DNA from: Winogradskya consettensis
Lineage (GTDB): Bacteria > Actinomycetota > Actinomycetes > Mycobacteriales > Micromonosporaceae
Direction of reading: 5' to 3'
Assembly: GCF_018332715.1 (NCBI RefSeq)
Contig: NZ_BOQP01000029.1
Location: 1-64,000, forward strand
Length of the DNA stretch: 64,000 bases
How positions within the stretch are numbered: the first letter of the stretch is position 1; each line of letters begins with the position of its first letter. The notes below the pieces were generated by a model. It was not told the origin of the DNA. It saw only the letters and a program-made list of their open reading frames with translations, and did no database searches. Positions 17,389 through 26,377 of this stretch are shown here, one piece after another. The position numbers and the translations under genes were made by a program.

Positions 17389-18300
17389 TCAGGCCTCCAG
17401 CAGGTAGGAGAAGACGCTCTCCAGGGATTCGTCGGACGGGATCAGCTTGCGCAGGCGGATGCCCGAGTCGAGGGCGATGCGGGGCAGGGCGCGGGTGAAG
17501 TTGCCGTAGTCGGCGGCCCGGACCGTCATGCCGGTGGCGTCGATCTCGACGCCGCTGACCGACTTCTCGCCGATCAGGGCGACGGCGAGGCGGCGGTCGT
17601 CGGAGGACTGCACCGCGAAGACGTGCGGGCGGTTGGTCATCAGGCGGCGGATGCGGCGGAAGTCGCCGGAGGCCGCGAGCCGGCCGGCCACGATCACCTG
17701 GACCGTGCCCGACACCTGCTCCACCTCTTCGAGGATGTGCGAGCTGAACAGGATCGTGTGGCCCTGGTCGCCGAGCCCGTGCAGCAGCTCCATCATGTGC
17801 ATGCGCTGGCGCGGGTCCATACCGTTGAACGGCTCGTCCAGGAGCAGTACCTGCGGGTTGTGCACGAGCGCCGCCGCCACCCGGGTGCGCTGGCGCATGC
17901 CTTTGGAATACGTCTCGATGCGCCGGTCGGCGGCGTCCTTCATCTCGACCATGCCGAGCGCCCACTCGGTGGCGGCCTTCGGGTCCGGCAGTTTCTGCAT
18001 CCGCGCCGACGCGGCGATGAACTCGCGGGCGGTGAGGAAGCCGTGGACGGCCTCCCGCTCGGCGACCAGGCCCAGCCGGCGGTAGATATCGGGGTTCCGC
18101 CAGGTCGGGGCATCGTCCACGGTGACCGTGCCCCGTGACGGCGCGAGGAACCCGGCCATCATGTGCAGGATCGTCGTCTTGCCCGCGCCGTTGGGCCCGA
18201 GCAGGCCGGTCACGCCCGGGTTGAGGGTCATGCTGATGTCGTTGACGGCGACGACGTTGCCGTACCAGCGCGACACGTTCTGCAGGTTCACGGTGGTCAC
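17389..18300 (-). CDS. ABC transporter ATP-binding protein
   Basis: This 303-residue ABC ATPase has Walker A GLLGPNGAGKTT near residue 35, a signature YSKGMRQRTRVAAAL, Walker B VLLLDEPFNGMDP and the H-loop FSSHILEE. A C-terminal extension of about 80 residues is typical of ABC-2 exporters. The GTG at 18300 overlaps the stop of the preceding permease (GTGA). The much longer frame to 19011 is inside that permease gene. It should energise the permease at 16677-17387. Confidence 0.88.
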   Translation of the reverse strand: MTTVNLQNVSRWYGNVVAVNDISMTLNPGVTGLLGPNGAGKTTILHMMAGFLAPSRGTVTVDDAPTWRNPDIYRRLGLVAEREAVHGFLTAREFIAASARMQKLPDPKAATEWALGMVEMKDAADRRIETYSKGMRQRTRVAAALVHNPQVLLLDEPFNGMDPRQRMHMMELLHGLGDQGHTILFSSHILEEVEQVSGTVQVIVAGRLAASGDFRRIRRLMTNRPHVFAVQSSDDRRLAVALIGEKSVSGVEIDATGMTVRAADYGNFTRALPRIALDSGIRLRKLIPSDESLESVFSYLLEA

Positions 18301-19160
18301 AGCGAAGCCACCTTCCGGTAGCGGGCGAGCAGGAGCAGCAGGCAGCCGGCGATCAGCGTGATCGCCTCGATCAGGTACACCGGGCCGAAGCGGCCGATGA
18401 ACAGGCCCGTGTTGGCATCCGGGACCAGCCACTGACCGACCCCGCTGACCAGCGTCATCGGGCTGGCCAGACCGGCGAGCTCCTGGGCGTCGGTGGAGCG
18501 CAGGATGGAGAGCACCCCGACCACCGGCGTGGTCATCAGGAACACCGCGACGATGCCACCGGCGGCGAACGCCCGCTTGCCGGTCAGCGACGCGATCAGC
18601 AGGCCGATGCTGGTGAACAGCAGCGCCCACAACAGGCTGTAACCCCATGCCGGGAGCAGGTCGCCGAGCTCCTTCCAGACGTCGCTCATGCCGTTCTTGG
18701 CGGTGAAGGCCGCGCCCAGGAACATGATGAACTGCGGCACGGCGAGCAGCGCCCACACGGCCGTCACCATCGCGGCGACCTTCGCGCCCACGTAGTCGGC
18801 GGCACGCAACGGCCGGCTGAAGTAGAGCGGCAGCACCCCGGCGCGCATGTCGCGGGACACGAGCTCCGGCGCGACGATCGCCACGAAGAAGATGATCAGC
18901 CAGCTCATCGCGTCGGCGAACTGGATGTAGTTCAGCGGCAGGAGACCGGTCTGGGCACGCACGGCCGCGAGGATCACCGCGACCAGGCTGACGATCCCGA
19001 ACACCAGCCACGGGAAGATCTTGGCCTTGGCGGAGCGGCCGAAACCGTACGCCGCGCGCAGCCCGTGCACGTAGAGCGAGTTGAACACCGCGCCGCGACC
19101 GAGCCGGGGGCCCTCGTAACGCTGGTATCCGATGTCATGGATGACGCTGGCTTCAGACAT
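18297..19160 (-). CDS. ABC-2 type transporter permease
   Basis: This 287-residue polytopic protein starts MSEASVIHDIGYQRYEGPRLGR, a leader common in actinobacterial ABC-2 permeases, and has about six membrane spans. ELVSRDMRAGVLPLYFSRPL is the characteristic coupling segment. The ATG at 19160 overlaps the upstream ATPase stop by 8 nt; an in-frame start at 19214 lies inside that gene. It pairs with the ATPase at 19153-20067. The two ATPase-permease pairs are in one operon and may form a heteromeric exporter or two separate ones. Confidence 0.83.
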   Translation of the reverse strand: MSEASVIHDIGYQRYEGPRLGRGAVFNSLYVHGLRAAYGFGRSAKAKIFPWLVFGIVSLVAVILAAVRAQTGLLPLNYIQFADAMSWLIIFFVAIVAPELVSRDMRAGVLPLYFSRPLRAADYVGAKVAAMVTAVWALLAVPQFIMFLGAAFTAKNGMSDVWKELGDLLPAWGYSLLWALLFTSIGLLIASLTGKRAFAAGGIVAVFLMTTPVVGVLSILRSTDAQELAGLASPMTLVSGVGQWLVPDANTGLFIGRFGPVYLIEAITLIAGCLLLLLARYRKVASL

Positions 19161-20067
19161 CAGCCTTCTCCCTCGGGGCGAAGAGCTCGGCCACGCGGTG
19201 GCGGCGCTGGTCAAGGCGGTGCAGCGGAAGATCCAGGTCGGCGACGGCCCGCAGGATCCGGTCGTACGTGTCCTCGCGCTCGAGCGGCACGAGCAGCACC
19301 CGCCCGTCGATGCGCACCGGCAGGTCGAGCTTTTCGAGGGCGTCGGCCAGCTCCTGCGTACCCTCCGAGACCTCGACCGCGAGAACGTCGCTCACCTCGG
19401 TCATGTTCGAGATGCGGTCGGCGCGCAGCAGCTTGCCGCCCTCGATCGCGACCAGCGAGTCGCAGATCTGCTCGACCTCGCCGAGCAGGTGCGAACAGGT
19501 GACCACGGAGATGCCGAACTCGGTGCCGATGCGGTGCACGAGCGCGAGCATCGCGTCGCGGCCGGCCGGGTCGAGCCCGTTGGTCGGCTCGTCGAGCAGC
19601 AGCAGATCGGGGTCGTGAACCAGCGCCTGAGCGAGTTTGACCCGCTGCTTCATGCCGGTCGAGTAGCCGCCGATCTGCCGGTAACGCTCCTCGTAGAGCC
19701 CCACGTGGCGCAGCGCCTCGGAGGCGCGCTCGCGCGCGGCCGTCCGCGGCAGGCCGCTGATCCGCCCGAGGTGGGTGACGAACTCGGCGGCCGAGACATC
19801 CGGCGGCAGCGCGTCGTGCTCGGGCATGTACCCGACCCGGTTGCGGACCTGGTCGGGCTGCGAGGTCGGATCGAGATCGAAGACCCGGACCGTGCCGCTG
19901 GTCGGCGCGATCAGGCCCAGCATGATCTTGATGAAGGTGGACTTGCCGGCGCCGTTCGCGCCGACCAGGCCGACGATGCCGGGCTCGACATCGACGGTCA
20001 GGTTGTCGAGCGCGGTCACCCGCCCGCCGTATGTCTTGGTCAACCCTTGGGTCACGATGAGGCTCAC
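19153..20067 (-). CDS. ABC transporter ATP-binding protein
   Basis: This 304-residue ABC ATPase heads the four-gene transporter operon. It has Walker A GLVGANGAGKST, signature YSTGMKQRVKLAQAL, Walker B LLLLDEPTNGLDP and the H-loop CSHLLGE. I chose the GTG at 20067: a TACTCT element (20080-20075 on the minus strand) ends 7 nt before it, as expected for a leaderless mRNA, and no Shine-Dalgarno is present. The longer frame to 20139 has no family similarity in its extra residues. Confidence 0.87.
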   Translation of the reverse strand: MSLIVTQGLTKTYGGRVTALDNLTVDVEPGIVGLVGANGAGKSTFIKIMLGLIAPTSGTVRVFDLDPTSQPDQVRNRVGYMPEHDALPPDVSAAEFVTHLGRISGLPRTAARERASEALRHVGLYEERYRQIGGYSTGMKQRVKLAQALVHDPDLLLLDEPTNGLDPAGRDAMLALVHRIGTEFGISVVTCSHLLGEVEQICDSLVAIEGGKLLRADRISNMTEVSDVLAVEVSEGTQELADALEKLDLPVRIDGRVLLVPLEREDTYDRILRAVADLDLPLHRLDQRRHRVAELFAPREKADV

Positions 20068-20171
20068 GCGACTCAGAGTAGGGACGCCACGCACCCGCGG
20101 GGATCGGTGATGACCCGGAGCCAACCCTGAGGTGATCACCCGTTTTCACTAGAAGCGACCGGATGCTGGCT

Positions 20172-20185
20172 TACAGTCAGGGCCG
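20172..20185 (+). promoter_or_regulatory. Leaderless -10 element before the GvpU-like gene
   Basis: TACAGT (20172-20177) ends 7 nt before the GTG at 20185, so transcription should start at or next to the first codon. No Shine-Dalgarno is visible. A matching divergent element, TACTCT, lies at 20080-20075 for the ABC operon. Confidence 0.45.
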
Positions 20186-20643
20186 TGCCCAATTCCTTGC
20201 GGTCCGACTGGGGCGAGCCCGACAGCGTGCTCGCCACCTACGTCACGCTCATGGACCACCTCATCGAGCCTGTCGACCCCGGCCCGATTCTGAGCCTCAC
20301 CGTGGACGGCCTGCTGGTCAGCGGGGAGTTGATCCCGCAGTGGCAGTGGTTCGCGGAGCTCAGCGAACTCAACGACCACGCCGACGCCTTCTATGTGGGC
20401 GTGGCCGAGAACGTCAAGGAGCAGTCGGACCTCGCCCACGAGGCGACCAAGGTCCGCGACATCGGCGGCGAGATGACCCAGCGGCAATATGTCGCTCTTA
20501 CCGCGCCGACCCGTTACATCCACCTGCGCAACACGCTGATCTATCACCCGAACCAGGACGCGTCGGGCGACGGGGTGCTGTGGCGGGGGCGCCTGTCCGA
20601 CGTCTCCGGATGGACTCCGGGAACGACGAACAAGCGCCCCTGA
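20185..20643 (+). CDS. GvpU-like protein, otherwise unknown
   Basis: This 152-residue soluble protein has no signal peptide or membrane span. Two blocks recall the gas-vesicle accessory protein GvpU: LSLTVDGLLVSGELIPQWQWF in the first half and YIHLRNTLIYHP with VLWRGRLSDVSGW at the C terminus. No other gas-vesicle gene (gvpA, gvpF/L, gvpN) lies in the window, so if it belongs to this family it is isolated or has another role. The assignment rests on recalled motif similarity and is moderate. It is convergent with ppc, 15 bp away. Confidence 0.5.
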   Translation: MPNSLRSDWGEPDSVLATYVTLMDHLIEPVDPGPILSLTVDGLLVSGELIPQWQWFAELSELNDHADAFYVGVAENVKEQSDLAHEATKVRDIGGEMTQRQYVALTAPTRYIHLRNTLIYHPNQDASGDGVLWRGRLSDVSGWTPGTTNKRP

Positions 20644-20658
20644 CCTGCAAATATCCGA

Positions 20659-23454
20659 TCAGCCGGTGTTACGCATGCCGGCGGCGATGCCGTTGACCGT
20701 GGTGAGCAGGGCCCGCTCCAGGGCCGTCGAGTCCGACGGTGAGCGGCGCCCGCCCGGGGCCGTGGCCATCTGGCGTTCCGTTTCGCCCAGGTCGCGGTAC
20801 TGCCGCAGGAGGGCCACCTGGAGGTGGTGGAGCGGCTCCAGGTAGGTGTCGCGGACGCCGAGGGTGCGGGAGAGCTCCGGCTGCGAGGACAGCAGCGTCT
20901 CGTGGCCGGTGATGTCGAGGATCTGCTCGACCGACTTGGCGTACTCCTCCTCGATCGTGGTGAAGATCGGGCGGAGCGCCTCGGGGACCAGGGTCTCGAC
21001 GTAGCGGCGGGCGATGCTGAGGTCGGTCTTCGCCAGCATCATCTCCACGTTGGAGATGAACGTGCGGAAGAACTGCCAGTTGGCGTACATCTCCTTGAGG
21101 ACGTCGGACTGGCCCGCCTCGCGGACGGCGGTCAGACCGGTGCCCACACCGAACCAGCCGGGGACGATCTGGCGGGTCTGGGTCCAGCCGAAGACCCACG
21201 GGATCGCTCGCAGGCCGCCCAGGCCGGCGTCGGCGTTGGGGCGCTTGGACGGGCGGGAGCCGATGTTGAGCGCGCCGAGCAGCTCCGTCGGGGTCGCCGC
21301 CCAGAAGTACGCCGGGAGGTCCGGGTTCTCGACCAGGGCGCGGTACTGCTTGAACGCCGAGCCGGACGCCAGGTCCATCGCCGCGTCCCAGCGGACCAGG
21401 GAATTCAGGTCGACCTGCGGCTCGGTGTGCAGCAGGGTCGCCTGCAGGACCGCCGCGACCGTGAGCTCGAGGTTCTCCCGGGCCAGGGCGGGCAGGGTGT
21501 ACTTGTCGGAGATGACCTCGCCCTGCTCGGTGACCTTGATGGCACCGTCGAGCGTGCCGTAGGGCTGGGCCAGGATCGCCTCGTGGGTGGGGCCGCCGCC
21601 ACGGCCGACCGTGCCGCCACGGCCGTGGAAGAGCCGCAGGCGGACGCCGTGCCGGGCCGCCACGTCACGCAGCGCGCGCTGCGCCTTGTGGATGGACCAC
21701 TGGCTGGTGGTGATGCCGGCTTCCTTGTTGCTGTCGGAATAGCCGAGCATGACCTCCTGCAGGTCACCGCGGGCCCTGACGATCTCCCTGTACGCCGGGA
21801 GCGACAGCATCTCGTCCAGCAGCTCCCCACCGGCGTCGAGCTCGGCCGGGGTCTCCAGGAGCGGGACGATGCCGATCCGCGCGCGGGACGTGTGGATGTC
21901 GATCAGGCCGGCTTCGCGGGCGAGCAGCGTCGCGGCGAGCACGTCGTCGACGCCGAGGGTCATCGAGATGATGTACGACTCGATGACCTCGGAGCCGAAC
22001 CGGTCCTGGGAGTCGCGGATCGTGCCGAAGACGTCGAAGGTCTTGCGGGCCGAGTCGGTCAGCGGCGTGTCGGCCGAGGAGAGCGGGCGGCGCCCGGTCA
22101 GCTCGGTGGCGAGCAGCTTGGTGCGCTCCTCGCGGCTCAGCGCGTTGTAGTCGTCGACCTCGCCGACCTCGGCGTACATCTGGGCCAGCACCTCGTGGTG
22201 CTTCTCGGCGTGCTCGCGCACGTCGAGGGTGGCCAGCTGCAGGCCGAAGGCGGAAACCGTGCGGATCGCCGAGGCGACCGTGCCGACCGCGGTGAGCTGG
22301 CCGGAGTTGCGGGCCAGGGAGGCGCGCATCAGCTCGAGGTCGGCGATGAGCTCGTCGGTGCCGAGGTAGTCGCGGCCGGCCACGTGCGGTGTGCCGCGGC
22401 GCAGGCGTTCGCGGGTGTTGGCGAGCTTCGCCTTGACGCAGCGGACCTTGAGCCGGTAGGGCTCCTCGGCGTTGACCCGGCGGAACCGCTCGGCCACCTC
22501 GGGCAGCGCGTCGAGGTCGGCGGCGAGGCTGGCGGAGAGGTCGAGCGAGACCCCGCGCAGCCGGCGGGAGACCGACAGCTCGTCGATCAGCGCGTTCATC
22601 GCCTGCTCGGTGGCCTGGATGCCGTGCTCATGCTGGATCATCAGCACGTCGCGGGTGACCGCCGGGGTGACGAACGGGTTGCCGTCGCGGTCACCGCCGA
22701 TCCACGTGCCGAACGTCAGCGGGCGGGCGGTCGGGGCGGTCTCCACGCCGAGCTGGCGCAGGGTCTCCGCGAGGTCGTCGAGGACCTGCGGGGCGGCCTC
22801 GGCGTAGAGGTCCTTGAGGTAGTAGACCGCGTTGCGGGCCTCGTCGGTCGGGTCCGGCCGGTCGAGGCGCAGCTCGTCGGTCTGCCAGAGCAGGTCGATC
22901 AGCTCGGCGAAGCGGCGGGTCGACTGGCTGGTGTCCGACGCGCCGAACAGGATCGCGGCGCTGGCCTCGGCGTCGAGCGTGTCGGCGAGCTGGCGCAGCT
23001 TGGACAGGATCGAGCGGCGCGAGGCCTCGGTGGGGTGCGCGGTGAAGACCGGGCGCACCGCGAGGCGGCGGGCGGCCGCGGCGATCTCGTCGGCGGGCAC
23101 CCCCTTCTCGGCGATGAGCTTGGCGGCCTGGTCGAGCCAGCCACCGTCACGGGCCCGGCGGCGCCGCAGGTCCCGGGAGCGGTGCACCTGCTCGGTGATG
23201 TTCGCCAGATGGAAGTAGGTGGAGAACGCCCGCGCCAGCTTGGTGCCGGTGGTGACGTCCATGGCGGCGAGGCGCTCGGCTGCCGCCGGGGCGTCCGTGC
23301 GGACGAGCGCGCGGACCTCCTCGACGAGGTCCAGCAGCGGCTTGCCCTCCTGCCGCGCGAGGGTCTGGCCGAGCAGGGTTCCGATGCGACGGATGTCCGC
23401 GCGCAGCGCGGCGTCGGGCCCGTCCGGATCTAAGTGGCCTTGCTGGTCTGTCAC
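20659..23454 (-). CDS. ppc: Phosphoenolpyruvate carboxylase
   Basis: This 931-residue enzyme converts phosphoenolpyruvate and bicarbonate to oxaloacetate, refilling the TCA cycle. The first active-site signature VFTAHPTEASRRS (catalytic His) is near residue 138. The second signature GYSDSNKEAG, and FHGRGGTVGRGGGP, the mobile catalytic loop, follow near residues 575-620. The protein ends TVNGIAAGMRNTG, the near-invariant C terminus that contributes to the effector site. Full length for the family. It stands alone, divergent from the lysyl-oxidase-like gene across 168 bp. Confidence 0.96.
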   Translation of the reverse strand: MTDQQGHLDPDGPDAALRADIRRIGTLLGQTLARQEGKPLLDLVEEVRALVRTDAPAAAERLAAMDVTTGTKLARAFSTYFHLANITEQVHRSRDLRRRRARDGGWLDQAAKLIAEKGVPADEIAAAARRLAVRPVFTAHPTEASRRSILSKLRQLADTLDAEASAAILFGASDTSQSTRRFAELIDLLWQTDELRLDRPDPTDEARNAVYYLKDLYAEAAPQVLDDLAETLRQLGVETAPTARPLTFGTWIGGDRDGNPFVTPAVTRDVLMIQHEHGIQATEQAMNALIDELSVSRRLRGVSLDLSASLAADLDALPEVAERFRRVNAEEPYRLKVRCVKAKLANTRERLRRGTPHVAGRDYLGTDELIADLELMRASLARNSGQLTAVGTVASAIRTVSAFGLQLATLDVREHAEKHHEVLAQMYAEVGEVDDYNALSREERTKLLATELTGRRPLSSADTPLTDSARKTFDVFGTIRDSQDRFGSEVIESYIISMTLGVDDVLAATLLAREAGLIDIHTSRARIGIVPLLETPAELDAGGELLDEMLSLPAYREIVRARGDLQEVMLGYSDSNKEAGITTSQWSIHKAQRALRDVAARHGVRLRLFHGRGGTVGRGGGPTHEAILAQPYGTLDGAIKVTEQGEVISDKYTLPALARENLELTVAAVLQATLLHTEPQVDLNSLVRWDAAMDLASGSAFKQYRALVENPDLPAYFWAATPTELLGALNIGSRPSKRPNADAGLGGLRAIPWVFGWTQTRQIVPGWFGVGTGLTAVREAGQSDVLKEMYANWQFFRTFISNVEMMLAKTDLSIARRYVETLVPEALRPIFTTIEEEYAKSVEQILDITGHETLLSSQPELSRTLGVRDTYLEPLHHLQVALLRQYRDLGETERQMATAPGGRRSPSDSTALERALLTTVNGIAAGMRNTG

Positions 23455-23622
23455 TGGGGCGCTCCTTTGCCTTCAGGTGCTCCAGGACCGCGCTGTCCCG
23501 ACCCCGCGATCGTATCGGTACGACCACCCACCGGCGTGATTTGAGGTAAGTCTCATAGCCCCTTACGTCGGCTTCACACCATTCCGGTTTACCTGGGCGA
23601 CACAGAACCCCGGGGAGGAACC

Positions 23623-25212
23623 ATGACAACAAGGTCCAAGATCCGCACAGCGGTCGCGGTCGGTGCGACGCTGGCGCTGACCGGAGCGGGGGTCGGCGTC
23701 GCCAACGCGGCCACCGATCCGCCGCCACTGGCGTTCACCCTCGCCACCTCGAACGTGACGGCCGAGCGGTACGTCTGGGACGGGGAGGCGTACCTGTATC
23801 TCGATCTCGGTGTGAACGTGATCGCGGGCAAGGACCCGTTCGAGGTCCGGGCCACCCGCAAGTCGTATGCCGACCCGATCGTCGCCAAGCAGATCGTGCT
23901 CAAGAACGGCAAGAAGAAGGAGGTGACGCTGCCCTCCGGGATGGTCACCGGCTGGTCCGGTCTCAAGGACTTCACCACGGTGACCTTCAAGGATGCCGCC
24001 GGAACCGAGGTCAAGAGCTTCACCACGGACTTCTGCCCCAATTCGTACGAGTCGGTGCGCACCCGCCGCGACGCGCCCGCGGAGAACCCCTACCCCCGGG
24101 GCTGCTCGGAGTACAACCCGTTCAACCTCGGCGGGGTCTGGGGCATCCAGGCCGGCTGGAACGCGACCACGAACAGCATGCCCGCCGGCGACGAGCAGTT
24201 CGACCTGCAGCCCGGGCAGTACACGGTGACGGTCGCACTGAACCAGCAGTACCGCGACTACTTCGCGATCGCCGACGCCGACGCCACGCAGACGATCAAC
24301 CTGACCATCGTCAACGAGACCGACGAGACCGCTGCCGGCGTGGCCGCCGCCCGGGTCAAGGCCGCTCAGGAGGGCGCTGACACGTCGCCCGAGGCGGCGG
24401 TCGCCGAGCACGGTGAGCACGGCGGGCAGGGCGACGCGAGCCACCAGGTGTCGGCGTACAAGCCGGGTTTCCGGCCGCCCGCCAAGGCACCGAAGGCGAT
24501 GTCGAAGAGCGCGCTCGCCACGAGCGCCGCTGCCAAGGGACCGCGTCCCGACCTGCGCTCGCTGCCGGCGTGGGGCATCTCGCTGGAGCAGGACGGCGAG
24601 AAGGCCTACGTGAACTTCGGCGCGACCGTGTGGAACGCGGGTACCTCACCGCTGCTGGTGGACGGGTTCCGGCGGACGGGCACCGAGCTGATGGACGCCT
24701 ACCAGTACTTCTTCGACGCGAACGGCAAGGAGGTCGGCTCGGTCGAGGCCGGGACGATGGAGTGGGACGCCCGCGAGGGGCACCGGCACTGGCACTTCAC
24801 CGACTTCGCGCAGTACAACCTGCTCGCCGCGGACCAGAAGCTGGCCGTCCGCAGTGGCAAGGAGGCGTTCTGCCTGGCCAACACGGACGCGATCGACTAC
24901 ACGATCAAGAACGCCAAGTGGCGCCCCGACAACACCGACCTCTCCACGTCGTGTGGGCAGAACACCGCCGTCGCGGTGCGTGAGGTGCTCGACATCGGCA
25001 GCGGCGACACGTACACCCAGGCCCGGCCGGGTCAGTCGTTCGAGGTCACGGATCTGCCGAACGGCACGTACTACATCGAGGTCAAGGCGAACCCGTCGAA
25101 CAAGCTGACCGAGCTCAGCACGACGAACAACACGGCACTTCGAGAGATCCACCTCGGCGGTACGCCCACCGCGCGCACCCTCGAGGTCCCGTCGGTGAAC
25201 GGGCTGGACTAA
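23623..25212 (+). CDS. Secreted lysyl-oxidase-family copper oxidase
   Basis: This 529-residue protein has a signal peptide cut near ANAA-TDPP (about residue 30). Residues 30-240 form a beta-rich domain I do not recognise. A flexible His/Gly/Ala/Lys linker covers about 245-300. The rest matches lysyl oxidase: the copper site GHRHWHFTDFAQY (His387, His389, His391), then GKEAFCL (Lys413) and GDTY (Tyr464), which match the Lys and Tyr that form the lysyl tyrosylquinone cofactor, and TDLPNGTYYIEVKANP. It should oxidise primary amines outside the cell. GGGGAGG lies 5 nt before the ATG. It converges with the copper-oxidase operon at 25216-30180, with a 3-bp gap. Confidence 0.82.
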   Translation: MTTRSKIRTAVAVGATLALTGAGVGVANAATDPPPLAFTLATSNVTAERYVWDGEAYLYLDLGVNVIAGKDPFEVRATRKSYADPIVAKQIVLKNGKKKEVTLPSGMVTGWSGLKDFTTVTFKDAAGTEVKSFTTDFCPNSYESVRTRRDAPAENPYPRGCSEYNPFNLGGVWGIQAGWNATTNSMPAGDEQFDLQPGQYTVTVALNQQYRDYFAIADADATQTINLTIVNETDETAAGVAAARVKAAQEGADTSPEAAVAEHGEHGGQGDASHQVSAYKPGFRPPAKAPKAMSKSALATSAAAKGPRPDLRSLPAWGISLEQDGEKAYVNFGATVWNAGTSPLLVDGFRRTGTELMDAYQYFFDANGKEVGSVEAGTMEWDAREGHRHWHFTDFAQYNLLAADQKLAVRSGKEAFCLANTDAIDYTIKNAKWRPDNTDLSTSCGQNTAVAVREVLDIGSGDTYTQARPGQSFEVTDLPNGTYYIEVKANPSNKLTELSTTNNTALREIHLGGTPTARTLEVPSVNGLD

Positions 25213-25215
25213 CCG

Positions 25216-26373
25216 TCAACGGGCGAGTTCGAGGGCGTACTCGGGCCACCACCGGCCCGCCGCGGGGGCACCGTTCCCGCACGCGCCGTCGGACTCGCCC
25301 GGCCTTTTCACCCACAGATACGCGTCGACCAGCGCGTTCCCGGTCCGCGTCGACGGCGGGTCCCCGAGTTTGCGCCCGGGCGGGTTGCACCAGTGCTCGT
25401 TGCCCTGCGGACCCTGCTCGGCCGGCCCGTTGCCGTTGCGGCTCGTGTCGACCACGAACGTCGCGCCGCCGAGCCGGCCGGAGAGCGCGGTGCCGTACGT
25501 GACGTTGGATCCGGTCGTCTCGAAGTTGGCCACGTTGAGCGAGAAGCCCGTGGCCCGCTCGACCCCGGCCTGGCGCAGTGCCCCGGCGAGCAGGGCGGTG
25601 TCGGTGATCCACGTCGGGTTCCCCGCGTCCAGGTAGACCCGGGTGCCGGCGTTCTCGCTCAGCGTGCTCACCGCGTACGCGAGGAGCTCGTATCTCTGGT
25701 TTTTGCGCTCTTCGTCCAGGCAGCCCTGGACGGCCTGGGGCACGGCGTCGGGTTCGAGGACGACGAGCGCGTCCCTGCCCTCGATCGCCCCGGCCATGGC
25801 CGAGATCCAGGAGCGGTACTCGTCGGCGCCGGCCGCTCCGCCCGCGGACTGCCCGGAGCAGTCGCGGTACGGGATGTTGTAGAGCGTGAGGACCGGCAGC
25901 TTCCCGGCCTTCGCCGCCGCGGTGACCAGGCTGTGGGCCCGGCTCGCGGTGCCGGCCGAGGAGTCGGCGAACCACGTGGCGGTAGAGCTGTTCGCGATCT
26001 TCCTGACCAGGGCGGCGTTCTCGATCTCCCCTGCGTTCTCGTACGACCGGACCTGTTTCGCGGCCGCGCCCGAGGGATCGACGAAGAGGGATGGAGATGG
26101 GGCGCGCGTCGACGAGGCGCTCGGCGAAGGCAAAGGCGAATTCGCGGAAGAAGCCGAAGCGGAGGGTACGCCCGAAGGTGGCGAAACGGGCGCAGAAGCA
26201 GGGCTGCCGGTGGCGCTCGGAGCGGCCACCGGCGACTCGGTGACCGGCGGCTCGGAGACCGGGGCGTCGTCGCGGGTGAGGGCGAACGCGCCCACGCCGA
26301 CGGCGACCGCGAGAACCGCGGTCGCCGCCAGCAGCATTCGCCGCCCCCTAGGAGCGGGCCTGGCATGGCGCAT
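25216..26373 (-). CDS. cslZ: GH6 endoglucanase of the cellulose-like glycan operon
   Basis: This 385-residue protein has an N-terminal membrane anchor (about 13-31), a Ser/Pro/Ala linker to about residue 92, and a GH6 catalytic domain. GH6 landmarks are VLTLYNIPYRDCSG, the acid-bearing VVLEPDAVPQ, YLDAGNPTWI, FVVDTSRNGNGP, HWCNPPGRKLG and YLWVKRPGESDG. GH6 enzymes cut beta-1,4-glucan with inversion. It follows glxA by 4 nt, reproducing the cslA-glxA-cslZ order of Streptomyces, where these genes make a beta-glucan at hyphal tips. It probably trims or releases the nascent chain. The symbol is given by synteny. Confidence 0.88.
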   Translation of the reverse strand: MRHARPAPRGRRMLLAATAVLAVAVGVGAFALTRDDAPVSEPPVTESPVAAPSATGSPASAPVSPPSGVPSASASSANSPLPSPSASSTRAPSPSLFVDPSGAAAKQVRSYENAGEIENAALVRKIANSSTATWFADSSAGTASRAHSLVTAAAKAGKLPVLTLYNIPYRDCSGQSAGGAAGADEYRSWISAMAGAIEGRDALVVLEPDAVPQAVQGCLDEERKNQRYELLAYAVSTLSENAGTRVYLDAGNPTWITDTALLAGALRQAGVERATGFSLNVANFETTGSNVTYGTALSGRLGGATFVVDTSRNGNGPAEQGPQGNEHWCNPPGRKLGDPPSTRTGNALVDAYLWVKRPGESDGACGNGAPAAGRWWPEYALELAR

Positions 26374-26377
26374 CAGA

